Source: Flavobacterium weaverense
Lineage (GTDB): Bacteria; Bacteroidota; Bacteroidia; Flavobacteriales; Flavobacteriaceae
Direction of reading: 5' to 3'
DNA length: 64,000 nt
Assembly (NCBI RefSeq): GCF_003688495.1
Contig: NZ_REFH01000007.1
Location: forward strand, 682,001 to 746,000
A program made the translations under genes and the position numbers. The number at the start of each line of letters is the position of its first letter. The stretch's first letter is position 1. The notes beneath the pieces were generated by a model. The model was given only the letters and a program-made list of their open reading frames with translations. It did not search any database and was not told the DNA's origin. Below, piece by piece: positions 49,474 to 59,686 of this stretch.

Positions 49474-50448
49474 TTAATTGTTTAAAGCTAGTTCGATAGC
49501 ATTAGTAAACAAATCTTCTAGCGAAATTCCAGCTGCTTGTGCTTGTTGTGGAATCAAACTTTCAGTTGTTAATCCCGGAATAGTATTCATTTCTAGCATA
49601 AAAGGCTCGCCATTTACTATAATAAATTCACTTCTAGAGAAGCCTTTCATTTTTAAAACTTCATAAGCTCGTTTTGCTATTTCGCCTACTTTTTCAGTCA
49701 TTTCATCTGAGATTCTGGCTGGTGTAATTTCTTGAGATTTACCAAGATATTTCGCTTCATAATCGAAAAAATCATTTTCAGAAACAATTTCAGTGATTGG
49801 TAAAACAGTTACTTTTCCTTTGTAATTGATGACTCCAACAGAAACTTCTGTGCCGTCAAGGAAACTTTCTATAATGATTTCGTTGTCCTCTTTATAAGCG
49901 ATTTCGATAGCAATAGGTAATTCAGCAGCGGTTTTTACTTTAGAAATTCCGAAACTCGATCCTGCTTTATTAGGTTTAACAAAACAAGGCAAACCCACTT
50001 TAGCTACAATTTCGTCTGTATTGATTTTGTCACCTTTGTTTAAGTAGTACGAAGTCGCCGTTTTGATTCCGTAGGGTTTTAAAACGGACAATAAATCGCG
50101 TTTGTTGAAGGTTAATGCCGCCTGATAATAATCACATGATGTTTGAGGGATATTTAAAAGTTCGAAGTACGCTTGCATTAATCCGTCCTCTCCTGGTGTA
50201 CCATGAATAGCATTAAAAACGCAGTCAAAACTTATTTTATTTCCTTGAACAGTTGTTGAAAAATCATTTTTGTCAATAGGAAATTCTGCGTCATTAGCAT
50301 CTACGTATACCCATTTCTCTTTAAAAATATGGATACGAAATGGATTGTATTTTGTTTTATCCATAAATTCGTAAACTACGTTTCCGCTGATTAGTGAGAT
50401 TTTATATTCGCTGGAATATCCGCCCATGATGATGGCAATGTTCTTCAT
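49474..50448 (-). CDS. ddl: D-alanine--D-alanine ligase
   Basis: Ddl makes the D-Ala-D-Ala dipeptide for peptidoglycan precursors. The 324-residue protein has the ATP-grasp fold with IAIIMGGYSSEYKISL, NAIHGTPGEDGLMQAYFE, PCFVKPNKAGSSFGISKVK and the C-terminal FMLEMNTIPGLTTESL, which carries metal and substrate ligands. It starts the ddl-DUF421-coaD group and is divergent from the PASTA gene, with an RNA-like element between them. Confidence 0.96.
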   Translation of the reverse strand: MKNIAIIMGGYSSEYKISLISGNVVYEFMDKTKYNPFRIHIFKEKWVYVDANDAEFPIDKNDFSTTVQGNKISFDCVFNAIHGTPGEDGLMQAYFELLNIPQTSCDYYQAALTFNKRDLLSVLKPYGIKTATSYYLNKGDKINTDEIVAKVGLPCFVKPNKAGSSFGISKVKTAAELPIAIEIAYKEDNEIIIESFLDGTEVSVGVINYKGKVTVLPITEIVSENDFFDYEAKYLGKSQEITPARISDEMTEKVGEIAKRAYEVLKMKGFSRSEFIIVNGEPFMLEMNTIPGLTTESLIPQQAQAAGISLEDLFTNAIELALNN

Positions 50449-50486
50449 TTTTGAAATATATAAGTTATGAAAACGATTCGTTTTTT

Positions 50487-50554
50487 AGCCCCGATAGAAG
50501 TGAAAATCCCACGCTTTTGGGCGTGGATTGTAACGAATAGCGGGAAATAGCTCC
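50487..50554 (+). ncRNA. Structured extragenic element resembling a recurrent flavobacterial RNA motif
   Basis: The sequence starts AGCCCCGATAGAAGTGAAAA. It contains the hairpin AATCCCACGC-TTTTGG-GCGTGGATT (50506-50529) and ends AATAGCGGGAAATAGCTCCT. I recall near-identical blocks between genes in Flavobacterium genomes, with the same ends and a variable central stem. It may correspond to the published Flavo-1 RNA motif, but the name is from memory. Strand is uncertain. It lies between divergent ddl and the PASTA gene. Confidence 0.45.
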
Positions 50555-50652
50555 TAAAATCCATTAGGATTAATCTTAAAAAGCATTAAACAAAATTATC
50601 ATTTTTTTTGAAACGAAATAGCTTTATCTTTGCGACATATAAAAATAAATTT

Positions 50653-51255
50653 ATGAGTTTACGTAAGTATCTTACTAGCCGTGTTTTTTTAGTGCAAGTA
50701 TTAATTGCTTTTGCCATTTTAGCCACATTGATTTACCTGTTTATGCACTGGTTGACTTTTACAACAGATCATGGTCACGAAATTGCAGTACCTGATTTGC
50801 GCAAACTTACCGAGGAGCAAGTGCAAAGCAAATTAGATGATTTGGATTTAGATTATGTGCTACTAGATAGCGTAGATTATAGAAGTGAATTTCCTCAATT
50901 TAGTGTGGTGGAGCAAGATCCAACGCCTGGAACGATGGTTAAAGTGGGTCGAAAAATATATATCAAAATCAATACTTCTGGTTTTTCATCTGTTAGAATT
51001 CCTGATTTGATTGAAAAAACGTATCGTGAAGCAGTGCCAACACTAAAAGCACTGGGGCTTGATGAAGGAACTGTTACTTATGTTCCTAATTTAGGTAAGG
51101 ATATGGTACTAGAAATGCGTTTTAAAGGACGAAACCTGAAAGTAGGCGATCGAGTTCTTAAATCATCTAAAATTGACTTGGTTTTAGGCGACGGAAAAAT
51201 GAGTTACCAGGAAGAAGAAAATGCTGCGGATACGATAACTGCTCCAATAGAATAA
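50653..51255 (+). CDS. PASTA domain protein with one membrane helix
   Basis: This 200-residue protein has a short cytoplasmic start (SLRKYLTSRV), one transmembrane helix (about 12-32) and then PASTA domains outside the membrane: one from AVPDLRKLTEEQVQSKL, the next from VRIPDLIEKTYREAVPTL, and possibly a short third. PASTA domains bind peptidoglycan fragments in Ser/Thr kinases and penicillin-binding proteins, but no kinase or transpeptidase domain is attached here. I use ATG 50653, since the upstream frame begins before a TATCTTTG -7 element (50625-50632). It is 10 bases before rluD. Confidence 0.9.
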   Translation: MSLRKYLTSRVFLVQVLIAFAILATLIYLFMHWLTFTTDHGHEIAVPDLRKLTEEQVQSKLDDLDLDYVLLDSVDYRSEFPQFSVVEQDPTPGTMVKVGRKIYIKINTSGFSSVRIPDLIEKTYREAVPTLKALGLDEGTVTYVPNLGKDMVLEMRFKGRNLKVGDRVLKSSKIDLVLGDGKMSYQEEENAADTITAPIE

Positions 51256-51265
51256 ACACCATTTA

Positions 51266-52309
51266 ATGAACAATACTGTAGATACAATAGATTTAGAAGA
51301 CGAGTTATATGAACATTTTAGATTTGAAGTTCCTAAGGGCCAAACGGCTTTGCGAATTGATAAATACTTGATGGGATTAATCCAAAATGCGACTCGCAAT
51401 AAAATACAAACTGCCGCAACTGAAGGAAATATCTTTGTAAATGATGCGACAGTAAAATCAAATTACAAGGTGAAAGCCAATGATATAGTTCGTGTGATGC
51501 TTACTCATCCTCCTTATGAAAATCATATTATTCCAGAGAATATTCCGCTGGATATTGTTTATGAGGACGATACTTTACTGCTGATAAACAAATTACCTGG
51601 AATGGTAGTGCATCCTGGTCACGGGAATTACACAGGTACTTTGGTTCATGCGCTTGCATATCATTTTGATAACTTGCCAATGAATAGCAGTGAGCGTCCA
51701 GGATTAGTGCATAGAATTGATAAAGACACATCAGGTTTATTGGTTATTGCTAAAACAGAAGCTGCGATGACACATCTTGCTAAACAGTTTGAGGCTAAAA
51801 CTTCTGAAAGGGAATATGTGGCTTTAGTTTGGGGAAATGTAGTGGAAGATCAAGGAACGATTGAAGGGAACTTAGCGCGTCACTTGAAAGATCGCATGCA
51901 AATGGCTGTTTTTGCTGATCCAGAAATAGGAAAGCCTGCTATTACTCATTATAAAGTTTTGGAACGTTTTGGTTATGTTACTTTGATTTCGTGCCAACTA
52001 GAAACGGGTAGAACACATCAGATTCGCGCGCATTTAAAGCACATAGGACATCCTCTTTTTAATGACGAGCGTTATGGTGGTCATTTAATTTTGAAAGGAA
52101 CTACGTTTACTAAATACAAGCAATTTATAGACAACTGTTTCAAAGCGTTACCAAGGCAAGCCTTGCATGCTAAAACTCTTGGATTTGTACATCCTACAAC
52201 GGGAGAATTAATGCGTTTTGATACAAAACTTCCAAAAGATTTAGAAGACTGCATTGAAAAATGGAGAAATTATTCGAAATCCCACGGGACTGATCAAGTA
52301 GAAGAATAA
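51266..52309 (+). CDS. rluD: RluA family 23S rRNA pseudouridine synthase (RluD-like)
   Basis: The enzyme should convert uridines to pseudouridine in 23S rRNA helix 69 or a related site. The 347-residue protein has an N-terminal S4 RNA-binding domain (about 25-80) and the catalytic domain with LVHRIDKDTSGLLV, in which Asp154 is the catalytic residue. LETGRTHQIRAHLKHIGHP is also present. Gene order PASTA-rluD opposite ddl-coaD is a familiar flavobacterial layout. The exact target uridine is inferred. A terminator follows. Confidence 0.93.
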   Translation: MNNTVDTIDLEDELYEHFRFEVPKGQTALRIDKYLMGLIQNATRNKIQTAATEGNIFVNDATVKSNYKVKANDIVRVMLTHPPYENHIIPENIPLDIVYEDDTLLLINKLPGMVVHPGHGNYTGTLVHALAYHFDNLPMNSSERPGLVHRIDKDTSGLLVIAKTEAAMTHLAKQFEAKTSEREYVALVWGNVVEDQGTIEGNLARHLKDRMQMAVFADPEIGKPAITHYKVLERFGYVTLISCQLETGRTHQIRAHLKHIGHPLFNDERYGGHLILKGTTFTKYKQFIDNCFKALPRQALHAKTLGFVHPTTGELMRFDTKLPKDLEDCIEKWRNYSKSHGTDQVEE

Positions 52310-52315
52310 GATTTG

Positions 52316-52341
52316 AAAAGCTCCTTAAAGGGGCTTTTTTT
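52316..52341 (+). terminator. Terminator of the PASTA-rluD operon
   Basis: AAAAGCTCC (52316-52324) pairs with GGGGCTTTT (52330-52338) with one G-T pair and a 5-base loop, followed by further T. Confidence 0.85.
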
Positions 52342-52520
52342 ATGGCTTTTTTAACGGATTTCTCTTTATCCAAATTTAGCTTTCTAGCATCTTTTAAATT
52401 TAATTACGCAATTTAAATAGATTAGAAACGTTAAAATATATAATTTTCACATCTCATTTAATTGTAGAGAGTAATATCTCTTTTGATTTTAGGTAAATAA
52501 TATTCATTTAGGTTTTTTAT

Positions 52521-53075
52521 ATGACACATAAAAATTTTGCTTTTTTAAAATTGAAAACAGTTTTAACTTTCGTAGTAATACTGTTTTGTACTCAAGCTTA
52601 TTCCTCTTCTATAATAGGAGTGTGTGCTAAGTCGCAATATACTACGAATGGTAAAGACACTTTAATTAATACATTTAAAAAAGATGTTCCTCTAAGAGAT
52701 AAAATTATCAATTTTGGAAGAGGATTGTTAGGAACGCCTTATGTAACAGCGGGAAGCAGTACTAAAGGTTTTGATTGTTCTGGATTTGTCTATTTTATCT
52801 TTAATCAATTTAATATCAAAGTTCCACGTAGCTCTTCGCTGTTTAAAAATTTTGGGAAAGAAATTGCTATTGACGAAGTTCAAAAAGGAGATATATTACT
52901 GTTTTTAAGTCCAACAAGAAATGTTATCGGTCATGTAGGTGTTGTCACAAATCCAAAAGGCTTGGATAGTGATTTTATACACTCCTCTTCAGGTCGGGAG
53001 ATGAAAGTTATTATCACTAGCTTAAAAAAACCTGGTTATGCAAAAAGATTTGTAAAAGAAGTGCGGGTTTTGTAA
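52521..53075 (+). CDS. Secreted NlpC/P60 family peptidase
   Basis: This 184-residue protein is a C40 endopeptidase likely to cut peptidoglycan stem peptides in the periplasm. A signal peptide covers about residues 1-29. The catalytic domain has Cys86 in GFDCSGFVYFIF, His138 in VIGHVGVV and His154 in FIHSSS as the third residue. RSSSLFKNFGKEIAIDEVQKGDI, the usual substrate-groove segment, lies between, quoted here as its core LFKNFGKEI. It is a minimal enzyme with no SH3 or LysM domain. It stands alone. Confidence 0.92.
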   Translation: MTHKNFAFLKLKTVLTFVVILFCTQAYSSSIIGVCAKSQYTTNGKDTLINTFKKDVPLRDKIINFGRGLLGTPYVTAGSSTKGFDCSGFVYFIFNQFNIKVPRSSSLFKNFGKEIAIDEVQKGDILLFLSPTRNVIGHVGVVTNPKGLDSDFIHSSSGREMKVIITSLKKPGYAKRFVKEVRVL

Positions 53076-53448
53076 TTTGGAGAGAATTGTATTGTTTAGT
53101 CATTCCTAGACTTATCGACTTTAATAGATAGAATTAAATTTTTTAGCAGTTAACATTAAAATGAAAAGCGAAATTATTTTAAATTTAGAACAAATAGAAG
53201 ATGCTTAATTTTAATTAAACCCAACTTCAAAAACTATTTCCACTTGTACTACTTAAACCAATAAGCATTCTCTGTTTTTATTTTTTAAGTTATTTTTCTT
53301 TTAGAAGTTTGTAAAAAGTATAAACCTCCGCAAATGCCGTTCTTAAAACGAATATTTATGAAGGTTATTTTATATTAGCAAGTCTAAAATTTTGTTGATA
53401 TTCTTTCAAAATAATTAGAAGTGCTTTACTAATTTCTATATAAATTAA
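53076..53448. other. Gene-free stretch between NlpC/P60 and cysM
   Basis: The region is AT-rich and lies between convergent genes. It has a 15-codon frame at 53161 (starting MKSEIILNLEQ) that I would not call a gene. I see no strong terminator hairpin and no copy of the repeats found elsewhere. It may hold decayed sequence. Confidence 0.5.
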
Positions 53449-54363
53449 TTACACAAACAATCCTTCCACACTTAAATAATGTTCTCCAGTGTCATAACAA
53501 AACGTCAGTATTTTTGAGTTTTCAGGAATTTCAGTTAGTTTTTTGGCAACTGCAGCTAAAGATGCTCCGGAAGAAATACCTATAAACATTCCTTCTTCTT
53601 TTGCAGCTCTTTGTGCGTAAGTGAAAGCTTCATCTTTGCTCACTTGAATGCTTCCATCTAATAAATCAGTATGTAAATTTGCAGGAATAAATCCAGCGCC
53701 AATTCCTTGAATAGGATGCGGACCAGGTTTTCCACCGTTGATAACAGGAGAATCTTCTGGTTCTACCGCGAAAACTTTAAAATTTGGAAAATGTTGTTTT
53801 AATATTTCAGCACAACCAGTAATGTGACCACCAGTTCCTACGCCTGTTATTAAATAATCCAATCCATCAGGAAACGCCTTGATAATTTCTTGAGCAGTAG
53901 TCTTTTTGTGGATATCGATGTTTACTTGATTTTCAAATTGCAGTGGCGACCAAGCATTTTTTAATTCGCTTACTAATTCATTAGCTTTTGCGATTGCACC
54001 GTTCATTCCTTTTTCGCGAGGCGTTAAAACAAATTCTGCGCCATACAAACTCATTAGTCGGCGTCTTTCAATTGACATTGATTCAGGCATAACTAGAATC
54101 AGTTTATAACCTTTTACAGCAGCTACCATAGCGAGTCCTATTCCTGTATTGCCAGATGTAGCTTCAATAATAGTTCCGCCTTCTTTTAGTAATCCTTTTT
54201 CCTCGGCATCTTCGATCATTGCTAGAGCAATTCTATCTTTAATGCTGGCTCCTGGATTTGCTCGTTCTAGTTTGATCCAGACGTTTTGATTATCTCCAAA
54301 TAATCTATTTATTTTTACATGTGGCGTGTTGCCTATCGTTTCGAGAATATTATTGTATTTCAT
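53449..54363 (-). CDS. cysM: Cysteine synthase (O-acetylserine sulfhydrylase)
   Basis: The enzyme replaces the acetate of O-acetylserine with sulfide, giving cysteine. The 304-residue protein binds PLP at Lys42 in [12 protein letters not shown] and has the substrate loop [14 protein letters not shown] and the phosphate-binding [10 protein letters not shown]. Sequence features such as [14 protein letters not shown] favour the CysM type, though thiosulfate use is not proved. It lies 5 bases after cysE, so the two-step pathway is in one operon. Confidence 0.93.
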   Translation of the reverse strand: MKYNNILETIGNTPHVKINRLFGDNQNVWIKLERANPGASIKDRIALAMIEDAEEKGLLKEGGTIIEATSGNTGIGLAMVAAVKGYKLILVMPESMSIERRRLMSLYGAEFVLTPREKGMNGAIAKANELVSELKNAWSPLQFENQVNIDIHKKTTAQEIIKAFPDGLDYLITGVGTGGHITGCAEILKQHFPNFKVFAVEPEDSPVINGGKPGPHPIQGIGAGFIPANLHTDLLDGSIQVSKDEAFTYAQRAAKEEGMFIGISSGASLAAVAKKLTEIPENSKILTFCYDTGEHYLSVEGLFV

Positions 54364-54368
54364 AATTA

Positions 54369-55205
54369 TTATATTGAGAAAAAATTTATTTCTTTTATTT
54401 CTTTTTGGTTCAAAATCGTGTTTTTGTTAGACTGCATCACAAATGAGTAAGGATTCAGACTTTTGGTCACAAAAGTATTTCCGCCTATGATACTGTGATT
54501 TCCTATTATTGTGCTTCCGCCAAGTATTGTTGCATTAGCATAAATAATTACATGATCTTCTACCGTAGGATGTCGCTTTTTTTCTTGCATGCTTTTTTCA
54601 ACTTGCAAAGCTCCTAGAGTTACACCTTGATAAATACTAACATGTTTTCCTATTGTTGTAGTTTCACCAATCACAATACCAGTTCCATGATCGATAATGA
54701 ATGGCACGCCTATAGTTGCTTTTGGGTGAATGTCGATTCCTGTTTTACTATGTGCATATTCTGTTAGTATGCGAGGCAGAAGGCAATTAGTTAAAGTAGA
54801 AATAGCGTTGGCGATGCGATAGACTTCTATGGCAAAAAAACCAGGGTACGAGTTGATAATTTCCTGAATACAATCTGCGGCAGGATCAGTATCCAATATA
54901 GCTTGCGCATCTTGTTGCATCGATGAATACAAAGTAGGAAGCTGGACGTAAAAAGAGTCTGCTACTGCGCGACTCTTAGAAGTTGTTTCGTCTTTGTTGA
55001 TTTCAGTCAGAATAGCGATGAAACGTGTTTTATTTTGTTCTAGTAACAATTCAATTTGTACACTATCTAAAGCTTTCTCCGGAAATATTATTCTAAATAA
55101 ATCGTCAAGCCAACTTATAATTTTCGAAGAGTCGATAGCTCTAATCCACTTTTCTTGTTGGTTTTGATGAAGTATATTTGCGAAATCAGTAATACTAGTA
55201 TTCAT
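54369..55205 (-). CDS. cysE: Serine O-acetyltransferase
   Basis: CysE acetylates serine with acetyl-CoA, the entry to cysteine synthesis. The 278-residue protein has a long helical N-terminal part (1-140) and a left-handed beta-helix with [30 protein letters not shown] and [20 protein letters not shown]. The C-terminus ends in a short tail ending in Ile (KEINFFSI), which could enter the active site of the cysteine synthase as in the known CysE-CysK complex. A TATCTTTG -7 element lies at 55251-55244 on the minus strand. Confidence 0.94.
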   Translation of the reverse strand: MNTSITDFANILHQNQQEKWIRAIDSSKIISWLDDLFRIIFPEKALDSVQIELLLEQNKTRFIAILTEINKDETTSKSRAVADSFYVQLPTLYSSMQQDAQAILDTDPAADCIQEIINSYPGFFAIEVYRIANAISTLTNCLLPRILTEYAHSKTGIDIHPKATIGVPFIIDHGTGIVIGETTTIGKHVSIYQGVTLGALQVEKSMQEKKRHPTVEDHVIIYANATILGGSTIIGNHSIIGGNTFVTKSLNPYSFVMQSNKNTILNQKEIKEINFFSI

Positions 55206-55388
55206 TTATTTTCAAATTTAGAGAGTAAGATAACTCAGAATACAAAGATAGTTTACAATAGGAATCTTTTTTGGCACGATTTGTAAAATATTGTTAAGAT
55301 TTTAGATGTTTTGAAAACCCAGGATTATGTTATAATCCGTTTAAGAAATAGAAGAACATCTAAGTTTGATGTTCAATTAGGAACAAAA

Positions 55389-55419
55389 AAAATCCGTTTA
55401 GAATTTCTAAACGGATTTT
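55389..55419 (-). terminator. Terminator of lpd
   Basis: AAAATCCGTTTAGAA (55389-55403) and TTCTAAACGGATTTT (55405-55419) are perfect complements. On the minus strand a T run follows. It lies about 40 bases beyond the lpd stop. Confidence 0.88.
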
Positions 55420-55459
55420 AATATATGGAATGAGGTTTCTTCGTTCCTCGCAATGATAA

Positions 55460-56848
55460 TTATAGGTGAATTACTTCATCATAAGCAGCAGCAACCGCTT
55501 CCATTACCGCTTCACTCATAGTTGGGTGAGGGTGGATTGATTTTAGGATTTCGTGTCCTGTAGTTTCAAGTTTACGAGCTACAACTGCCTCAGCAATCAT
55601 ATCAGTAACTCCCGCACCTATCATGTGACAACCTAACCACTCGCCATATTTTGCATCAAAAATTACTTTAACAAAACCATCAGGAGTTCCTGCTGCTTTT
55701 GCTTTTCCTGAAGCAGAAAACGGGAATTTACCAATTTTTAATTCGTATCCTTTCTCTCTCGCTTGTTTCTCAGTTAATCCTACAGAAGCAATTTCAGGAG
55801 TAGCATACGTACAACCTGGAACATTTCCGTAATCTATAGGTTCTACGTGTAATCCTGCAATTTTCTCAACACAGTTGATTCCTTCTGCAGATGCAACGTG
55901 TGCTAATGCTTGTCCTGGTGTAATATCTCCAATAGCGTAATATCCAGGGATATTAGTTTGATTGTATGCGTTTACCAAGATTTTGTCTCTATCTGTAGCG
56001 ATTCCTACTTCTTCTAAACCGATGTTTTCAATGTTGGTTTTAATTCCAACAGCCGAAAGTAAAATTTCAGCTTCAATAACTTCTTCTCCTTTTGCAGTTT
56101 TTACAAATGCTTTCACACCTGCTCCAGTAGTATCGATTCTCTCTACAGATGAGTTTGTCATGATTTTGATGCCTGCTTTTTTCAAAGAGCGCTCCATTTG
56201 TTTCGAAATATCCTCGTCTTCAACAGGAACTACGTTTGGCATAAATTCTACAATAGTAACATCTGTTCCCATTGAGTTGTAGAAGTGTGCAAACTCAACT
56301 CCAATAGCTCCAGAACCAACGATAATCATTGATTTAGGTTGTGTTGCTAGTGTCATTGCTTGTCTGTATCCAATTACTTTTATACCATCTTGCGGTAAAC
56401 TTGGTAACTCACGTGAACGTGCTCCAGTTGCAATTATGATATGATCAGCGCTGTACTCTGTAACTTTATTATCTTTATCAGTAACATCGATTTTTTTACC
56501 TGGCTTTAATTTTCCAAAACCATCAATTACGTCAATTTTATTTTTTTTCATTAAGAATTGAACACCTTTGCTCATTCCATCTGCGACGCTACGGCTTCGT
56601 TGAACAACAGCAGGAAAGTCTTTGTCAAATGATGAAACAGTCAATCCGTAATCAGAAGCATGCTTTAAATAATCAAAAACTTGAGCTGATTTCAGCAAAG
56701 CTTTTGTTGGTATACATCCCCAGTTCAAACAAACTCCACCTAAGTTTTCTTTTTCAATTACGGCTACTTTAAACCCTAATTGTGATGCTCTAATGGCTGT
56801 AACGTATCCGCCTGGGCCACTTCCTAAAACTATAATATCGTATTTCAT
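55460..56848 (-). CDS. lpd: Dihydrolipoyl dehydrogenase (E3)
   Basis: Lpd reoxidises dihydrolipoamide in 2-oxoacid dehydrogenase and glycine-cleavage complexes, passing electrons to NAD. The 462-residue protein has the FAD motif VLGSGPGGYVTAIRA, the redox disulfide C40-LNWG-C45, the NAD motif IIVGSGAIGVEFAHF, and the C-terminal dimer segment HPHPTMSEAVMEA with the catalytic His. It is a lone gene here, away from E1 and E2 genes. Confidence 0.96.
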   Translation of the reverse strand: MKYDIIVLGSGPGGYVTAIRASQLGFKVAVIEKENLGGVCLNWGCIPTKALLKSAQVFDYLKHASDYGLTVSSFDKDFPAVVQRSRSVADGMSKGVQFLMKKNKIDVIDGFGKLKPGKKIDVTDKDNKVTEYSADHIIIATGARSRELPSLPQDGIKVIGYRQAMTLATQPKSMIIVGSGAIGVEFAHFYNSMGTDVTIVEFMPNVVPVEDEDISKQMERSLKKAGIKIMTNSSVERIDTTGAGVKAFVKTAKGEEVIEAEILLSAVGIKTNIENIGLEEVGIATDRDKILVNAYNQTNIPGYYAIGDITPGQALAHVASAEGINCVEKIAGLHVEPIDYGNVPGCTYATPEIASVGLTEKQAREKGYELKIGKFPFSASGKAKAAGTPDGFVKVIFDAKYGEWLGCHMIGAGVTDMIAEAVVARKLETTGHEILKSIHPHPTMSEAVMEAVAAAYDEVIHL

Positions 56849-57133
56849 TTTTTAAAGTGTTTATTATTTTATACTACCGTCATTCATAATTGAATACAAA
56901 GACAAGTCGTTTATCTTAGTTTTTTTTAATTTTTAACGTTGCGAATTTAAGGAATTATTCTGTTGTGAGAAAGTTTCAAACTGATAAAGTGTTAAACAAA
57001 TCCTCGTGTTTTATTTATTGTTTTTGAAGACGATAAATAATAAATTTAAAATCAGTAAAAAGAGGTATAAAATGATATTTAGTATTTCTTACAATGTCTG
57101 TTATGCTACTATTAAATTAATGTTTTTAACAAA

Positions 57134-58888
57134 TTAATTCGCAACCGAAAATTGAGAGTCATATAAGTTTTTATAATATCCATTTTCGCGGTGAATTAGT
57201 TCTTGATGCGTTCCTTCCTCTACAATCAGACCTTTATCCATTACCACGATTTTATCAGCATTAACAATTGTTGCTAATCTATGCGCAATAACTATTGATG
57301 TTCTCCCTTTAGTAATAGTTTCAGTCGCGCGCTGAATTAATTCTTCAGAATAGGTATCGATAGATGAGGTAGCTTCATCTAAAATCAAAATGCTAGGATT
57401 ACTCACATAAGCTCGTAGGAAAGCAATCAGTTGGCGCTGTCCCGAAGAAAGCATTACACCACGTTCCTTAACATCAAAATCGTAATTGTCAGGAAGACTC
57501 ATAATGAAATCGTGAACTCCAATTTTTTTGGCTGCTGCCAAAACTTGATCACGACTAATTTCTGGGTTATTAAGAGTAATATTATTAAAAATTGTATCTG
57601 CAAATAAGAAAATATCTTGTAAAACCACTGCAATTTGTAATCGTAACGATCCTAGCGTGTAATTCTCAATATTATTATTATCGATGTAAATCGAACCGCT
57701 ATTAATTTCATAAAAACGATTCAGTAAATTTATTATTGTTGATTTCCCAGCTCCTGTAGATCCTACAATTGCAACAGTTTGTCCTGCACTCACTTTTAAA
57801 TCAATTCCTTTTATTACCTCTTCACCTGGGATGTATCCAAAATGTACTTTCTTGAATTCGATGTCTCCATTGAAATCCGGAGCTTCAATCATTCCCGTAT
57901 CTTGAATTTGATCTTCAGTGTCCAAAATATCAAAAACACGATTTGCTGCAATCATTCCTAATTGCATTTCGTTGAATTTATCAGCAATTTGGCGCAAAGG
58001 ATTAAACAACATTGCAATAAACATAGTATACGAAAATAAATCTCCAAAAGTGGTGAATGTGTCTCCATTTAAAATTTTAAATCCGCCGTAAAGTACTATG
58101 AAACCTAATGTTAACGAAGAAATTATATCAGCGATAGGGAAGAAGATGGAGTTATACAAAATCGTTTTTATCCATGCTTTTTTATGCTTATCATTAATTT
58201 CTTTGAAGTTCTCCGACTCAATTTTCTCGCGGTTGAATAATTGGACAATTTTCATTCCAGTTACGCGCTCTTGGACAAATGAGTTCATATTTGCGATTTG
58301 GTTACGCACTTCTTCAAACGCAACTTGCATTTTACGTTGAAATATTCTCGTAAAGAAAACTAGAATAGGCATTGCAACAATAACAATCCACGTTAGCTTC
58401 CAGTTCATATAGAACATGAAAAGTAAAACCACTACCATTTTCATTAAATCACTTATAATCATGAATAAACCTTGACTGAAAATACGAGCAATAGATTCAA
58501 TATCAGAAACGGAACGGGTTACAAGTTGACCAACAGGAACTAGGTCAAAATACTTCATTCGGAAACTTAAAATATGTTGGAAAAGTTTTATTCTAATATC
58601 TTTTACAATATCTTGACCTAACCAGTTGGCCCAGAACACAAAGAAGAATTGAGAAAACACTTCTAGTAAAAGAACGATTCCCATCAAAACAACGTAATGC
58701 AATAAACCTTGTTGATCTTGATTAGAAATATAACCATCAACTGTTTGCTTTAATAAATAGGGACGCAATGCCGCAAAAACGGATAGTGAAATTGCAAATA
58801 TAATTACGCCATTAAACCGAAATTGATATGGTTTGGTATATTTTAATATTCTTTTAAATAATCTAGTATCGAATGCTTTTGCTTTCAT
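57134..58888 (-). CDS. MsbA-like ABC exporter (permease and ATPase fused)
   Basis: This 584-residue half-transporter has six transmembrane helices in its first 325 residues and a C-terminal ATPase. The ATPase has Walker A VGSTGAGKST, signature LSSGQRQL, Walker B SILILDEATSS and the H-loop VIAHRLATI. It should act as a homodimer exporting a lipid or hydrophobic compound across the inner membrane. MsbA-type LPS flipping is possible, but the substrate cannot be told. It is 63 bases after truA on the same strand. Confidence 0.9.
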   Translation of the reverse strand: MKAKAFDTRLFKRILKYTKPYQFRFNGVIIFAISLSVFAALRPYLLKQTVDGYISNQDQQGLLHYVVLMGIVLLLEVFSQFFFVFWANWLGQDIVKDIRIKLFQHILSFRMKYFDLVPVGQLVTRSVSDIESIARIFSQGLFMIISDLMKMVVVLLFMFYMNWKLTWIVIVAMPILVFFTRIFQRKMQVAFEEVRNQIANMNSFVQERVTGMKIVQLFNREKIESENFKEINDKHKKAWIKTILYNSIFFPIADIISSLTLGFIVLYGGFKILNGDTFTTFGDLFSYTMFIAMLFNPLRQIADKFNEMQLGMIAANRVFDILDTEDQIQDTGMIEAPDFNGDIEFKKVHFGYIPGEEVIKGIDLKVSAGQTVAIVGSTGAGKSTIINLLNRFYEINSGSIYIDNNNIENYTLGSLRLQIAVVLQDIFLFADTIFNNITLNNPEISRDQVLAAAKKIGVHDFIMSLPDNYDFDVKERGVMLSSGQRQLIAFLRAYVSNPSILILDEATSSIDTYSEELIQRATETITKGRTSIVIAHRLATIVNADKIVVMDKGLIVEEGTHQELIHRENGYYKNLYDSQFSVAN

Positions 58889-58951
58889 GTTTTTTATTTG
58901 CGAGCTACTAAGCAGTCTTAAATTGCTGCAGCACTTATTTTATTAATTATT

Positions 58952-59686
58952 TTACAAATAATCGTATTCTATTTTGGTCAAGTATAAACCATGTGCCGGC
59001 ACTGAAAAACCAGCTTTATCTCTGTTTTTACTTTTTATGATATTTTCAAAATCAGTTAAAGCAATTTTGTGTAAACCAATATTTACTAAAGTTCCAACAA
59101 TTGCACGAACCATATTTCGCAAAAACCGATTTGCCGAAATAGTAAATATTAATTTATCATTTTCTTGTTTCCAAAATGCTTCAAAAATTGTACAATCAAA
59201 GGTGTTGACATCTGTATTGACTTTAGAAAAACACTGAAAATCAGTATGATTAAATAATAATTGCGCTGCTTCATTCATAAGATTTACATCAAGTGATTGA
59301 TGAAAATACCAACTTTGTTCTTGTAAAAACGGATCTTTGAATGTGTTAATGTGATATTCGTATGTTCTTTTAAGTGCGTCAAAACGGGTGTGCGCCTCAT
59401 TCAAAACAGGAATAATATCATAAACCGTAATATCTTTGGGTAAAAAGGAATTAAGCTTATGGACAAGGTTTGCAACTTCAAATACCTTATCAAAATCAAA
59501 ATGAGCGTACATTTCCTTAGCGTGAACTCCAGTATCTGTGCGTCCTGCACCCATTAAATTAATCTCAGTATTTAATAAAGTAGAAACAGCTTTATTCATC
59601 GTTTCTTGCACTGACGAAGCGTTTGGTTGGTATTGCCAACCATGATATTGCGTTCCGTTGTATGCTAGTTTTATAAAATATCTCAA
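58952..59686 (-). CDS. truA: tRNA pseudouridine(38-40) synthase
   Basis: TruA makes pseudouridine at positions 38-40 of the tRNA anticodon arm. The 244-residue protein starts with YFIKLAYNGTQYHGWQ and has the catalytic Asp51 in GAGRTDTGVHAKE. Later marks are the C-terminal RFLRNMVRAIVGTLVNIG and KDKAGFSVPAHGLYL-type ending, here NRDKAGFSVPAHGLYL. A TATCTTTG -7 element lies at 59713-59706 on the minus strand, 20 bases before the ATG. Confidence 0.96.
   Translation of the reverse strand: MRYFIKLAYNGTQYHGWQYQPNASSVQETMNKAVSTLLNTEINLMGAGRTDTGVHAKEMYAHFDFDKVFEVANLVHKLNSFLPKDITVYDIIPVLNEAHTRFDALKRTYEYHINTFKDPFLQEQSWYFHQSLDVNLMNEAAQLLFNHTDFQCFSKVNTDVNTFDCTIFEAFWKQENDKLIFTISANRFLRNMVRAIVGTLVNIGLHKIALTDFENIIKSKNRDKAGFSVPAHGLYLTKIEYDYL

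Noticed and set aside
53161..53208. 15-codon frame MKSEIILNLEQIEDA
   Set aside because: It is too short, has no recognisable relatives and no promoter or terminator, and chance frames of this size are common in AT-rich DNA.
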